Below are positions 34,601-42,901 of a DNA stretch of 64,000 bases, one piece after another (the first letter of the stretch is position 1; each line of letters begins with the position of its first letter). Source of the DNA: Rhabdophis nuchalis (lineage: Eukaryota > Chordata > Lepidosauria > Squamata > Natricidae); assembly GCA_039707465.1 (NCBI GenBank), contig CM077643.1, positions 243,124,167 through 243,188,166 of the forward strand, given 5' to 3'. A program made the position numbers and the translations under genes. Under the pieces are notes generated by a model. The model did no database searches and had not been told where the DNA came from. It saw only the letters and a list, made by a program, of their open reading frames with translations.

Positions 34601-37600
34601 TCTCTTCTGTAGGTGTGGCCTGCTTTGTGGGAGTGGTTTGCCAGCCGTGTGACTGGGTGAGAGTGGTTGCCAGCCATGTGATCGAGTGGGAGTGGCTTGG
34701 CAGTCATGTGACTGGTTCTGCATGGCCAACTTGTAAAATGTGGTGAAACTCACTTAACGTTCTTGCTTAGCAACCAAACTGTTGGCTCAGAAACTCTGGC
34801 ATTTGAAGCACCCTTGTCTTAAAGCTGTCAAGTTACAAGACCCTCGCACCCCTAACCCTTTAGGAAAAAAAAACCCCAGGGGTGTTCAAACTTGACAGCT
34901 TTAAGACTTGTGGACTTCAACTCCCAGAATTCCTCCTCTCGCTCTTCATCTTGATGATGTACGGACAGGTGGGGGGAGGGAGCTGGAACTGGTTCTAAAC
35001 AGCCCTGTAGATTTGTGGAACCTCTTCTATAGAAGAGGTTAGAACTGGCAGGAACCCACCCGTCCCAAGTTCTCTTTGGCTTAATTACTGTAAAGTGAAA
35101 TAGATGTATTCACCAAGGCTGAACTTTAACCAGAAAGATGCTTCTGCTCAACAAGCATGAATTTCTTACAGTCATCTATTTTTCAAGCTTAGGATTGCCA
35201 ACAGCACTTGGAACATTGATGGCCTTAGTTCTAGATTCCAGACTTCGTGCTCTTACAAGCACTTTTGTCTGCAGTGTGTATTACTTTGGTTACGATGCCC
35301 ACAGTCAAAACAAGTATCGCAGCATTTTAGACTCATTTAAGCACACATTTACTTGCCTCCGTGGATCAACCTTAACATTTACAATAATTCACTTACTGCC
35401 TGCTCACTGGGATATCAACAGGGGGTTCTTTGGAAAGCCTTGTTTTCAAAGGTGCAATTATGTGCTATGAGATTTCTTTTAGGTTACAAATTATGCATTG
35501 GTGATGTTAATGTTAAAATATTTACATACATATGGTTGTATATGTGTTCCCTACAGAATCGAATGTGGAGAAAAAGCCGGTCAAAGCATGGCAAAAACGA
35601 GTGCGCTGGGACAGATATGAATCGCAATTTTGATGCAGGCTGGTGTGGTAAGGTGTTTGTTTATACATACACACAGGCACTATGAATATTTATTGCAGTA
35701 ATAAAGTATAAACTGATCTACATATACTTGGGGAAAACAAGTTTCATACTCGACATATAAAATATTCTCCAAACCTATCCTATATTAAACACCGAATTCA
35801 ATTTTATTTTCCAATACATGGGCATTGGATCCCCGAGATTGTGTTGGACTACATATACCATCATCTCTCCATGCTGGTCAGGGTTAGGGATATCATCACA
35901 GCAGTTCTGATGAACATTTGACTGGAGAAGGCTGAACTAGATCTTTTTTTTTTTTTATATTGAAAAAGTTTTATTGAGTTTACATTTTTTGTGGGGTAGG
36001 GTAAGGGTTACATAGAAATTTTGAGAGTGGTCACGTCAAAGTCGTCGGCTCCTCCGGTACCTCAAGTTACATTATTAAAAAGAAAGAAAAGAAACATTTC
36101 ACATAACACTACAAGCTGGGAGCAAGTACATATTCCTAAATTTTTCAGTTATATACTGTCAGTCAATTACAAAAATCCGGATTACAAATATCATACAATA
36201 TTACTCAAAAAAAACCAGGACAAAGTTATTTTTTAGATCTAAGTCTCTTGGCAATTGTATCTTCCACCTTCTCCCCCGGGCCCCCAGCGGACGGGGCCAT
36301 GGCTCCCCCTGCCCCCCCTGGATCTTCTCCCAGGACAGAGGAATGTTTTTTAAGAAAGGCTTCCGCCTCAGCAACTGTTTTAATCTTCACTCTACCTCCT
36401 TCCCAGAACACCAGCATCCCTTCGGGTATCACCCACTTGAACCAGATCCCATGATCAAACGTTTTAGACAAGAAGGAAAATTTCCTTCTAGCTTCTCTAA
36501 TCTTTCTTGGAATCTGCTTCAAGATGGTAACCTCCTTTTGTTGGTAAATCATAGGACTCCCTCTTTGCGCCTTCAAGATTTCCTCTCTGGTTGACCTTCT
36601 AACAAATTTTACATGTATCTCTCTGGGTACTTCATTCATCCTGGCATATGCAGAATTTATTCTGTAGACTAGGTCAATGTCCCCTCTGATCTCATCTTTA
36701 GGTTTATGTAAATAGTCTGCAATAATTGTACTCATAAGATCAGGGAGACATTCACCATCCATCTCAGAAACATTCTGAAATCTCAAAAAGTATGTCATCC
36801 TTTCCATATCTATCCTAGTCACATGCCCATTTATTTCCACAACCTCATTAGAAACATTTTTAATCTCTCCCTTAGCCCCCTCCAGCCCCCCTTTCAATTC
36901 TTCATTCTTCTGTGTATTCTCAAGCACTTGTTTTCGAGTGTCCAATAATTCCTTTTTAAAGTTGACATTTTCTGCCCTCTGGGCCTTAATTTCTAATACC
37001 AAATTTTGTATAACAGATTCAAGAGCAGTCATTCTTTGTTCAAGGCGTGCCAGCGTTGCTTCTTGTGCCATGTTTAGCTGTTAAAATCCGTGCCAGTAAA
37101 ATGGCGTTTTTAGGGTGGGGCTGGTGAGGCAGATCAGGAGTCCAAAGTTCTCAAAGTTGTATAGCTGCAAAATTCAGAAACCAGTAGAGAAACACTTTTC
37201 CAACTCCATAGGTATAATAACGAAGGCAATCCAGAAAGGAAAACACAAATCCAAAAAAAAAGAAAATTCTTCATCAATAATTAGAGGAAGTCCAAATCAC
37301 AAAGAGACACTGGTAATTTTCCATAGGTCATAGTCAGTCGGGGACAAAGAGAAGCCATTTTCCGCCCAAACTCAGAGCCCGAGGGAGAAAGCGGTTAAAA
37401 AGCAAAAAAGAAACTATTTCAGCCAGACCTAGAGACATAATTGCAAACAAGCCGCAAAGTACTTTCCCTTGTTAAAGACCATCCGGATTAAAAGTTTCCG
37501 ATTCCTCGCAACGAGGCATTTCCGAGTGCCGCTTTAAGTCCAAGGGGGGGTTTTGGGGAACAAACACCCCCCTCCAGTCCCTTTCAGCCCGGCTGACAGT

Positions 37601-40600
37601 ACAAGAAAAAAAGTTTTAAACGCTCACTCTCCGCTCGCAGCTGAGGTCCCGAAAAGCCTCCCGACTCTTCCGATCGTCTCTCTCCATGGAATTAAATGGT
37701 GCCGCCAACCTTTGGCGAAGGGAAAACCCCCCGCAGCATGTCCTCTTCCGCCTAAGCCGAGGAGCAGGGTCGCTCTCCCCACCGCCGTGGGGGGGGGCCT
37801 CCCTGTCGAGCCGGCTTTACGGGAGAAGCCCCAAACAAGGGGCTTCTCGCCCCGTGGGGGGGCAGGAAAAGGAACAAAGTGGCGAGCGAACCCTAAGTTC
37901 GCCCGTCGCCGCCGGAGCCGGAACCCTAGGCTGAACTAGATCTTAATAGCTTGGGAAAATGTATAAGAATACAAAAAGTGATCCATATATTATATCGGAA
38001 AAGCATCCAGATCCACCCAGTAATGAAGGTTTTCTGATAGTTTCAGTTAGTTGCAAGCTGGAGGAGATAATGGCACCCTGTTTTATCCTCAATGAAATTA
38101 TCTTTTTTCTTAAGTGAGGGGCCCTTGGTACTCTCTGAGCTTGCTTGTTTTTTTGGGGGGAGGGGGGTCAAAAAAGTTTTATTGGTTTTACAAATTTTTG
38201 GATAGGAAAAGGGTATAAGGTATAAATGAGACATTTTGAGGACATCTGTGTCGGAGGTGTCGGCCTCCTCCGAGGCTTCATACAGAAAAAAAAACAATAC
38301 AATAATTTTTCCATTTCCCTACAAAGTGGAAAGAGATACATACATATATCATTTCACAACTTCATACAATCAATCATTTATTTCTATAGACATCCAGATA
38401 AGGGTTACGCTGGCCGGCCTGGGATAGCCTCCTTGCCTTGGGATTTTATAGAATAGGTTTTAGTCTAATTGGGATTTTAGCACAGGGTTTATTTAATTGG
38501 TTTTTATATTTTGTTGTTATATTTATTGTTGTTGTTTATATATTGCTTTTATGCTACCTGTGCACTGCCCCGAGTCCCCATGGGGAGAGGGGGCGGTCTA
38601 GAAATAATAAATTATTATTATTATTATTATTATTATATAATAGAAAGTCATTTGTGAGATCTGAGTCCTTTAGCTATTGTATCCTCTTCTCCCTGGCTGC
38701 CAGTGGACGGAGCCGTGGCCCCTCCCGTTCCCCCATTTTCATCCTCCAGGATTGAGGAATGTTTTTTAAGAAAGGCTTCCGCCTCTGCAATTGTTTTAAT
38801 TCTTACTCTCCCTCCCTCCCAGAACACTAACATTCCTTCGGGCATCAACCATTTGAACCACACCCCTTTTTTATATAATCTTTTTGATAAGAAGGAATAC
38901 TTCCTTCTTATCTCTCGAATCTTTTTCGGGATCCGTTTCAAAATGACAATTTCACTCTGTTGAGCTTGCTTGTTTTCTTGCAGATGTTTCATTACCCTAA
39001 CTAGGTAACATCATCTGTGTTAGTAAGGAGTGCTGTTTGTTGTCAGTTTATATTCTGGGGATTTGCTTGTCTTTTTCTTAAGTGGAGCTAAGCAGCAAAA
39101 CATCACACCCAAAACACCCACAGTATACAAAGAGAGGGCAACTACTTTCCTGCATCTTTTTTTTTTTTTTAAATACTAAGGCTCCATTCGTGGCCTTCCA
39201 TGTTTGTCCTTAACTTGTACTGCAATTTTTAAGGCCCAGAAAGGAAATTGCTTAAATACAGATTTTTTTTTAAAAAAAATGACTCAAAATTATGTTTTGC
39301 ACATTTTGCCAGTAACCCCAACTCATGTGAATTAAAGGCCCACACGCCTCAACCTGAAAATGGGTGAATGCTCTGATAATACATGATTATCAGTAGCAGA
39401 CTGAGATTTGACAGAAGATCCCTTTGTACCAACAATCTATAAGGATTTCAGTTTTAAGCTCTAGTATAAATAAATAAATAAAATTGTTTTCCATTTGTTG
39501 CCACTGGGTCCTGTAATGAAAGCTTTTATTCATTTTCTTAAATAAAGGAAAAGGTGGATCCAGAAATGACTGTGAAGAGACTTACTGTGGACCTTACCCT
39601 GAGTCTGAACCAGAAGTAAAAGCTGTGGCTAATTTTCTCAGAAAGCACAAGGATCGTATTAAAGCATATCTAACAATGCACTCTTACTCCCAGATGGTTC
39701 TGTTTCCATATTCATATACTAAGAATATATCTAAAGATCATGATGAACTGGTAAGAACCCTTCTCTTTAAGTCTGAGCTCAAGAGGGCCTTTGTGATCAG
39801 TTTTTGGACTTGGATTTTGTATTCCTTAAAGAAAGAGTACAAAGGGCACTTCTTCATTATGAAAAAGTGGCTAAATGATGAGTGCCTGCCCATAATGACA
39901 ATAAGACATTGTAGCAGGCCATATTGTTATGTTATAAAAAAAAGTAGTGATGCCACCTTAATTTGGTTTTCATGCTTCTTCCACCACCACTTATTTCATT
40001 TGAATGCAGCAAGTCATTATTTACAAAACAGAATCAAACCATGGTCTGAAAATACATCATGCTTTGTGTAAAATACATTCAGCTGAAATGGAAAATTGCC
40101 ATAAGCTATAATCAAAAGTTTCTAATGTCTTCCCCTGTGTGATCATTCTCATTACAAGCAACTATCTATTCCCACATCCGAACTGAATCATAACATAGGC
40201 TCCCTTATTTTTGGCTTTCATGTATTTACTGAGAAAAGAAGCTTTTGGATCAGTATCCCTGTACCTGCTGCATTTATCATTTTGAAGGATGCTTCAAGTC
40301 TGAGAGCAATATAGAATATTCAGAACAAGTGTATAAAATACCGATTCTTGTAAGAGATAATTCATAGAGTATTTGTATTTTTCATATCTAAGTACATGGA
40401 TAGTTGCTAGGCACAGAATCAAGTTTGTATGATGGATTCATGTCAATTGGGACCAAACAAGAACACATGCTTTGAGTATTTCTCCTAAAATGAATGTTTT
40501 AAAATGAATGTTTGTAAGCCAGGCTTTCTCCAAACCCGAAACCAGGGAATCTATCTCACTAGAATGAATCAAGAACGGAGATCATGGTTTGCCGCATGTT

Positions 40601-42299
40601 TAGATATAAAAGAAATAGTACATTATAACAATACACTATATTAAACTAGTATAATGCAAAAAGAAGTGGGTATGCTGTTCATCATGAAGCATTGCTTTTT
40701 GATTATTACAATTAATGAAAAAGAATTCAGGAATTAAAATGCCAAAAGCATTAGATTGTATGCCCACACAAACAATTTTGGAGCCAGAGAGAGTAATTAT
40801 GTAAGTAAATAAAAAAAATCTTTATTTTTGTAAAGAAAAATGAATGATCAAATGGCCAATCCATCAGACCGAGGATCGCCACAGTGAGCAATTAATTGCT
40901 CTCGGCAATAATAGCGTCTTTCAAGGATGCAGAACTTTGTTATCAGAGTCTACACACTGAGATTGTCTGGCTTTACTGACAAAAGGATTTTGCTTGTCCT
41001 GTGCTCTTTAAGAGTTTTCATTGTGTAACTCAAAACTGAAAGATTTGCTGCATTTAGAGCAGTGTATCTCAAACGTGAGGTGTGGACTTCAGCTCCCAGA
41101 ATTCACCAGCCAACGTTTTTGGGAGCGGAACTCATTTGTGGGAATTGAAGCCCACGTATCTTAAAAGTTTCCAAGTTTCAAATTGGAGTGCAATGTTTTC
41201 TCCATAGTTGTTAGAATTTGTTAAGATTAAAAGTGTTCTTCTTTTGCTCTTCTCCTCTTGTAATCTCACAATCTGTTGCAGAGGCTCGATTTTGGGAAAC
41301 CCAAAAGCTTGTCAGTCAACAGCATCTGTTCTACTACCAGACAAATATAACTACATTCAAAATTAAATGTATTTCTACAGTCACATTTTAGGCTGTTTTA
41401 GCTAAGTGAAAGTCAATGTTGCCTTGCACATTTTAGATTCTCCCTTCCCCCCACAGAAAACACATGTCAGCCATAATATACTGGTAACAAAAGGGATTTC
41501 CGACTATGAACCAAAGCAAACAGACACAGTAGAACTGGTGAAAAGGACACAAAAGCAAAGGGTAAAATTCGAAAGCATGCAATCGCTGGAAATAGGGAGA
41601 TTAATAAAAAGCCATGGGCACACAATAGCCTAGTTTTTACATCATGGTAAACCAGAGATAAGATTTTAATCTCAAGCATGCTAGGTCTGGGACTGACATC
41701 TGCTTACTTGCAGCTTTAGCTTTTTTGCATTTTCTGTAAAAATGTACATCTTTTAGTTTCGTTAGAATGTTGTGAAGAATTCAAAAATCTCTGGGCCATC
41801 CTTGGGAAACTTAAGTTCTAAAGGCAGCTTATGAACATCCAGAACAAGATAAAAGTCTTTTTTTGACAGCTCTCTTTTTGCAATCAGGCTTAAACATACG
41901 TTCTCCACAATGATTTAATTAACCAGTTCTCTTCTTTTCAGCAACAAGTGGCAAACCAAGTGGCTGGTGCTATTAGAAATGCATACCGCAACCACTATGT
42001 GGCAGGCTCTGGTGCAGAGACAATCTGTAAGTACAGTAAGAACAAAAAGTATCTCTGTTTATCAGCAGGCCATTGTTGAGCTTGGGTCTTTAATACCTCT
42101 GCTTCCCCTCATAGATTTAGCCCCAGGCGGTTCGGATGACTGGGCTTACGACCAAGGTATTAAGTATTCTTTTACTTTTGAGCTTCGGGACAAAGGAAGA
42201 TATGGATTCTTACTTCCTCCGCATCTCATTAAGCCGACCTGCTACGAAGCGATTACCGGAATCAAAACTATAGCTTCACATGTGATTAATAATATGTAA
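18574..42299 (+). CDS. CPB2: Carboxypeptidase B2 (procarboxypeptidase U, TAFI), complete, 11 coding exons
   Basis: CPB2 is a liver-made plasma zymogen. Once activated by thrombin-thrombomodulin it removes C-terminal Lys/Arg from fibrin and so slows fibrinolysis. Exons 18574-18650, 23100-23175, 26785-26909, 27021-27129, 29708-29809, 30829-30933, 33214-33324, 35557-35647, 39548-39750, 41942-42026 and 42115-42299 join in phase to 422 codons (human 423). Visible features: signal peptide (1 to about 23), activation peptide with four N-glycosylation sequons (N45, N74, N86, N109), activation site TPR115|G, zinc ligands H182 and E185 (HAREW) and H310 (TMHSYS), DD369-370 for basic-residue specificity, and catalytic E384 (FELRD). 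The C-terminal half also resembles CPB1. The LAPGG and IKPTC segments, the glycosylation pattern and the ZC3H13 neighbour favour CPB2. A possible poly(A) signal AATAAA lies at 42896-42901. Confidence 0.96.
18768..18917. mobile_element. hAT-type MITE (CAGTGGTGGG family)
   Basis: Ends CAGAGATGGGTT and AACCCACCTCTG. Flanks GAGAAGAC and GAGAAGAT (one mismatch). It lies 117 bp downstream of CPB2 exon 1. Confidence 0.8.
21150..21220. repeat. AT-rich simple repeat (ATAAT/ATAAC units)
   Basis: Imperfect repeats of AATAT and AACAT-type units in CPB2 intron 1. Confidence 0.85.
21535..21731 (-). mobile_element. Mariner-like non-autonomous element (CAGGTAGTCC family), partial
   Basis: Contains CAATGGGGAAGCCAGATTCA, AAATGGGGCAAAACTCACTT and GGTCGAGGACTGCTTG, the conserved blocks of the family, ending next to TA. 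The left end is missing. Confidence 0.7.
21953..22607. mobile_element. hAT-type non-autonomous element, 655 bp, with duplication CCATATAC
   Basis: Ends near GTTGGCGAACC and GGTTCGCCATCACTG are inverted. Flanks 21945-21952 and 22608-22615 are both CCATATAC. The interior has tandem blocks around CTCCCCAGGCTCC and AGAAAGCCTCTGGAGCC, repeated three to four times. Long reading frames through it are by-products of those GC-rich repeats. A sister copy is at 28803-29149. Confidence 0.85.
22763..22998 (-). mobile_element. tRNA-derived squamate SINE, reversed
   Basis: Reverse view of the SINE at 34130-34372: it starts with AGCAATAGCACTTAGAC, has CCACTTTACAGTGCTTTACA and ends in a reversed tRNA-like head near CTAACCACTGCACCATCATG. 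Confidence 0.85.
23100..23175 (+). CDS. CPB2: CPB2 exon 2
   Basis: Encodes [19 protein letters not shown] and LTTAFE in the activation peptide. The NLT sequon corresponds to the first glycosylation site of human TAFI. Acceptor CTTTCAG, donor GAG|GTAACA. Confidence 0.93.
24238..24405 (-). mobile_element. L2-like LINE 3' end, reversed
   Basis: A (AAT)n tail at 24238-24256 is followed by the reversed LINE terminus (GACCGCTCCCTCTCCCCC, GGACTCGGAGCGGTGCACAG). 5'-truncated. Confidence 0.75.
24546..24804 (-). mobile_element. tRNA-derived squamate SINE, reversed
   Basis: Starts AAAGGTAAAGGTTCCCCTC and GTGCTAGTCGTTCCTGACTC, and ends with the reversed tRNA-like region GGGATTCGAACCGCC and TTAGCCACTGAGCCACCAC. 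The same SINE lies in plus orientation at 32322-32695. Confidence 0.88.
25374..25795. mobile_element. hAT-type MITE carrying a (TTTC)n array, duplication CCCCTTAG
   Basis: Ends CAGTGGTGGGTTTC and GAAACCCACCACTG are perfect inverted repeats. Flanks 25366-25373 and 25796-25803 are identical. A (TTTC)n array at 25553-25624 and CCTTCCC-type repeats make up the middle. Confidence 0.92.
25553..25624. repeat. (TTTC)n microsatellite
   Basis: About 18 uninterrupted tetranucleotide units inside the hAT-type element. Poly-Phe/Leu/Ser reading frames here are artefacts. Confidence 0.96.
26026..26545 (+). repeat. Unclassified stretch with promoter-like motifs, possible LTR
   Basis: In CPB2 intron 2, a CCAAT box (CCAATCAGAA, 26311-26320) is followed about 60 bp later by GTATAAATC (26371-26379) and a CT-rich run. 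This order fits an LTR or other inserted promoter. I see no second LTR, primer site or coding frame. Confidence 0.3.
26785..26909 (+). CDS. CPB2: CPB2 exon 3
   Basis: Encodes [29 protein letters not shown] and LNRSAILF with two further N-glycosylation sequons of the activation peptide. The Arg codon is split AG|A with exon 4. Confidence 0.96.
27021..27129 (+). CDS. CPB2: CPB2 exon 4 (activation cleavage site)
   Basis: Encodes [13 protein letters not shown], then NDTATPR followed by [12 protein letters not shown]. The Arg aligns with the thrombin cleavage Arg of human TAFI. The residue after it is Gly here and Ala in human. The donor GTG|GTAAGA keeps phase 0. Confidence 0.96.
27345..28425 (-). 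mobile_element. L2-like LINE, 3' half of reverse transcriptase ORF and 3' end
   Basis: A 249-codon open frame (27584-28333) carries [13 protein letters not shown], the catalytic YADD motif in [12 protein letters not shown], and later [19 protein letters not shown] near its end. Between LYMGLPL and PRGRA about 110 residues present in sister copies are missing, without a frameshift. The 3' terminus (GGACTCAGGGCGGTGCACAG reversed) lies at 27380-27420 with an A/T-rich tail. Reversed in CPB2 intron 4. Confidence 0.88.
28430..28700 (+). repeat. Decayed LINE-like fragment
   Basis: The phrase GGAAACTGCAACTGGTGTAA resembles the LQLVQNA region of CR1/L2 ORF2, in opposite orientation to the adjacent LINE. 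Strongly decayed; assignment tentative. Confidence 0.35.
28803..29149. mobile_element. hAT-type non-autonomous element, sister of 21953
   Basis: Ends CAGTGATGGTGAACG and GTTAGCTATCACTG. Flanks TCATATAT and TCTTATAC match at six of eight positions. It shares AGAAAGCCTCTGGAGCCTGA with the 21953 copy. Confidence 0.75.
29708..29809 (+). CDS. CPB2: CPB2 exon 5
   Basis: 34 codons, [20 protein letters not shown] through LLYVLK, the first strand-helix unit of the peptidase domain. Donor AAG|GTATGT. Confidence 0.96.
30132..30472. mobile_element. hAT-type non-autonomous element, duplication ATCTAAAG
   Basis: Ends CAGGGGCCCCCAACC and GGTTGGGGACCCCTG are inverted. Flanks 30124-30131 and 30473-30480 are identical. 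The interior is GC-rich and CpG-rich. Related to 44583-44846. Confidence 0.92.
30829..30933 (+). CDS. CPB2: CPB2 exon 6 (zinc ligands HxxE)
   Basis: Encodes [19 protein letters not shown], with the His and Glu zinc ligands of M14 peptidases and the substrate-site Arg within HAREW. Donor CAC|GTAAGT, phase 0. Confidence 0.97.
32322..32695 (+). mobile_element. tRNA-derived squamate SINE interrupted by an 80-bp MITE
   Basis: The head GGTGGCTCAGTGGTTAAGAT is A-box-like. The body has CCCAGTTTCTGCCAACTTAGCA, then the insertion, then resumes with GCAGTTCTAAAGCATACAAA and AATGCAAGTAGATAAATAG. Reverse copy at 24546-24804. In CPB2 intron 6. Confidence 0.85.
32426..32505. mobile_element. 80-bp perfect-terminal-repeat MITE inside a SINE
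   Basis: The outer 21 bp at each end (CAGGGGTCTGCAAAG... reversed at the right) are exact inverted repeats. Flanks 32418-32425 and 32506-32513 are both ACTTAGCA. Removing the unit and one flank restores the SINE, proving insertion order. Confidence 0.93.
33214..33324 (+). CDS. CPB2: CPB2 exon 7
   Basis: 37 codons including [20 protein letters not shown], a conserved core strand of the M14 fold. Acceptor TTCTAG, donor ACC|GTAAGT. Confidence 0.96.
34130..34372 (+). mobile_element. tRNA-derived squamate SINE
   Basis: GAGCCACGGTGGTGCAGTGG head, B-box-like AGCAGTTCGAGTCTC, then GGTCGGTAAAATGAGGACCC and a GTGCTATTGCTATT end. In CPB2 intron 7. Confidence 0.88.
34573..35062. mobile_element. hAT-type MITE with duplication TCCCAAGT and a nested hairpin repeat
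   Basis: Left end CAGTGGTGGGTTTC; the right end is eroded to ACCCACCCG. Flanks 34565-34572 and 35063-35070 are identical. At about 34805-34925 a hairpin pairs TTAAAGCTGTCAAG with CTTGACAGCTTTAA. Confidence 0.87.
35557..35647 (+). CDS. CPB2: CPB2 exon 8
   Basis: Encodes [25 protein letters not shown], with the NRNF motif holding the Asn and Arg that bind the substrate C-terminal carboxylate. Confidence 0.97.
35946..37927 (-). mobile_element. ORF1-only L1-like retroposon, copy 2, apparently full length
   Basis: A 1,982-bp insert in CPB2 intron 8, flanked by a 17-bp duplication AGGCTGAACTAGATCTT (35929-35945, 37928-37944). In element order: an 856-bp 5' UTR (37072-37927) that is GC-rich and CpG-rich at its start, one intact ORF1 (36226-37071), a 280-bp 3' tail region and a short poly(A). 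There is no reverse transcriptase or endonuclease frame. The 5' end abuts the duplication, so the lack of ORF2 is not a 5' truncation effect. Mobilised presumably in trans by an L1. Confidence 0.9.
36226..37071 (-). CDS. L1-like ORF1 protein of the ORF1-only retroposon, intact 281 codons
   Basis: The N-terminal third (about residues 1-95) is rich in heptad-type Leu, Glu and Lys and looks like a coiled coil ([20 protein letters not shown]). A central RRM-like part follows ([15 protein letters not shown]), then a basic, conserved C-terminal part ([38 protein letters not shown]). This order matches L1 ORF1p, a trimeric RNA-binding chaperone, although human ORF1p is longer (338 residues). The tail is Gly/Ala/Pro-rich, then AKRLRSKK. 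No frameshift or stop, so it may be young or recently active. Expression is unknown. It is not a host gene. Confidence 0.85.
   Translation of the reverse strand: MAQEATLARLEQRMTALESVIQNLVLEIKAQRAENVNFKKELLDTRKQVLENTQKNEELKGGLEGAKGEIKNVSNEVVEINGHVTRIDMERMTYFLRFQNVSEMDGECLPDLMSTIIADYLHKPKDEIRGDIDLVYRINSAYARMNEVPREIHVKFVRRSTREEILKAQRGSPMIYQQKEVTILKQIPRKIREARRKFSFLSKTFDHGIWFKWVIPEGMLVFWEGGRVKIKTVAEAEAFLKKHSSVLGEDPGGAGGAMAPSAGGPGEKVEDTIAKRLRSKK
37945..38135. other. CPB2 intron 8 sequence between two ORF1-only copies
   Basis: No coding feature. The segment TGAGGGGCCCTTGGTACTCT just before copy 3 and GCAGATGTTTCATTACCC after it (38980 onward) look like one older repeat into which copy 3 inserted. 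Confidence 0.45.
38152..38960 (-). mobile_element. ORF1-only L1-like retroposon, copy 3 (5'-truncated), with nested L2-like insert
   Basis: Flanked by a 16-bp duplication TGAGCTTGCTTGTTTT (38136-38151 and 38961-38976). The ORF1 part (38648-38960) encodes [39 protein letters not shown] and ends AKGLRSHK with stop. The 3' UTR follows directly, interrupted by an L2-like 3' end at about 38410-38637. Confidence 0.87.
38410..38637 (+). mobile_element. L2-like LINE 3' end nested in ORF1-only copy 3
   Basis: Starts near GCTGGCCGGCCTGG (last codons of ORF2 in related copies), continues to CACTGCCCCGAGTCC and GGGCGGTCTAGAAATAATAA, and ends in an (ATT)n tail at 38612-38637. Confidence 0.8.
39548..39750 (+). 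CDS. CPB2: CPB2 exon 9 (third zinc ligand)
   Basis: 67 codons with [19 protein letters not shown] and [12 protein letters not shown]. The His of TMHSYS is the third zinc ligand. The exon ends SKDHDEL in the segment that forms the unstable flap in human TAFIa. Confidence 0.97.
39751..41941. other. CPB2 intron 9
   Basis: About 2.2 kb of AT-rich intron. A short hairpin-type repeat occurs near 41075-41150 (ACTTCAGCTCCCAGAATTCA). No LINE, SINE or exon that I can support. Confidence 0.6.
41942..42026 (+). CDS. CPB2: CPB2 exon 10
   Basis: Encodes [15 protein letters not shown] and [13 protein letters not shown]. It is one residue shorter than the human equivalent. The donor ATCT|GTAAGT splits the Tyr codon. 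Confidence 0.95.
42115..42299 (+). CDS. CPB2: CPB2 exon 11 (catalytic Glu and stop)
   Basis: Encodes [18 protein letters not shown], then [13 protein letters not shown], and ends SHVINNM with TAA at 42297-42299. It holds the B-type specificity Asp and the catalytic Glu. Confidence 0.97.
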
Positions 42300-42895
42300 A
42301 ACATACAATCCCATTTTGGCATTATACGGTACAGCATTACATAGAGTCCACTTAGTTCACATTGTTTTGCTATTTTAATTTCAAATAAGACTTATTTTCC
42401 ATGTTGTTTTTCTTATGATTAATAGTATGGGTAATGAGGCTGTTCAAACCTAATTCTGAAAAATGGCTTTGCAGCTCACATGACCACAGAATTGCTCAAC
42501 TGCTGTTAAAAGCAGCTGCAACTTTTTTTCCATATAAACCTGAAGAAAGTAGTGTTATCCTTATGCAAGGTTCAAAACCTTTCTTTTAGATCATTTCTGA
42601 AAAATGACAGCTCTATTAGAAGTAATTGATTTCCATGTATTGTCTGTAAGTACACTCAAAGGTAAATGGCCAGATTTTAGGTCTTTTTCTAGAAAGAAGG
42701 AATTCAGCCTTTCGGCCTTGTGTTGTTAATAGTGCACTAGCAGAGGATCAAACATGCATGAAAATGAGGCCTTGTAGTGGTACTGATCCCCAACTAAGAG
42801 AAATATAAAATATTTTCCTTCCTAATTTGGCAACTGTGTGGTGCTGAGACTATCAATGCTTCAGTCAGCAACATTAAGCAATTTTAACGAGAACC

Positions 42896-42901
42896 AATAA
42901 A
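42896..42901 (+). terminator. CPB2: Candidate CPB2 polyadenylation signal AATAAA
   Basis: First canonical hexamer found downstream of the CPB2 stop, about 600 bp away. Motif only. Confidence 0.4.

Noticed and set aside
37553..37939. 128-codon plus-strand frame in GC-rich sequence
   Set aside because: It is antisense to the 5' UTR of the ORF1-only element. CpG-rich sequence has few stops.
39625..40071. Extension of CPB2 exon 9 frame past 39750
   Set aside because: The frame continues into the intron after a consensus GTAAGA donor, and protein similarity ends exactly at the donor.
18574..42299. Calling the carboxypeptidase CPB1 (pancreatic) instead of CPB2
   Set aside because: C-terminal exons resemble CPB1, but the four activation-peptide sequons, TPR cleavage site, LAPGG and IKPTC segments, 422-residue length and ZC3H13 linkage point to CPB2.
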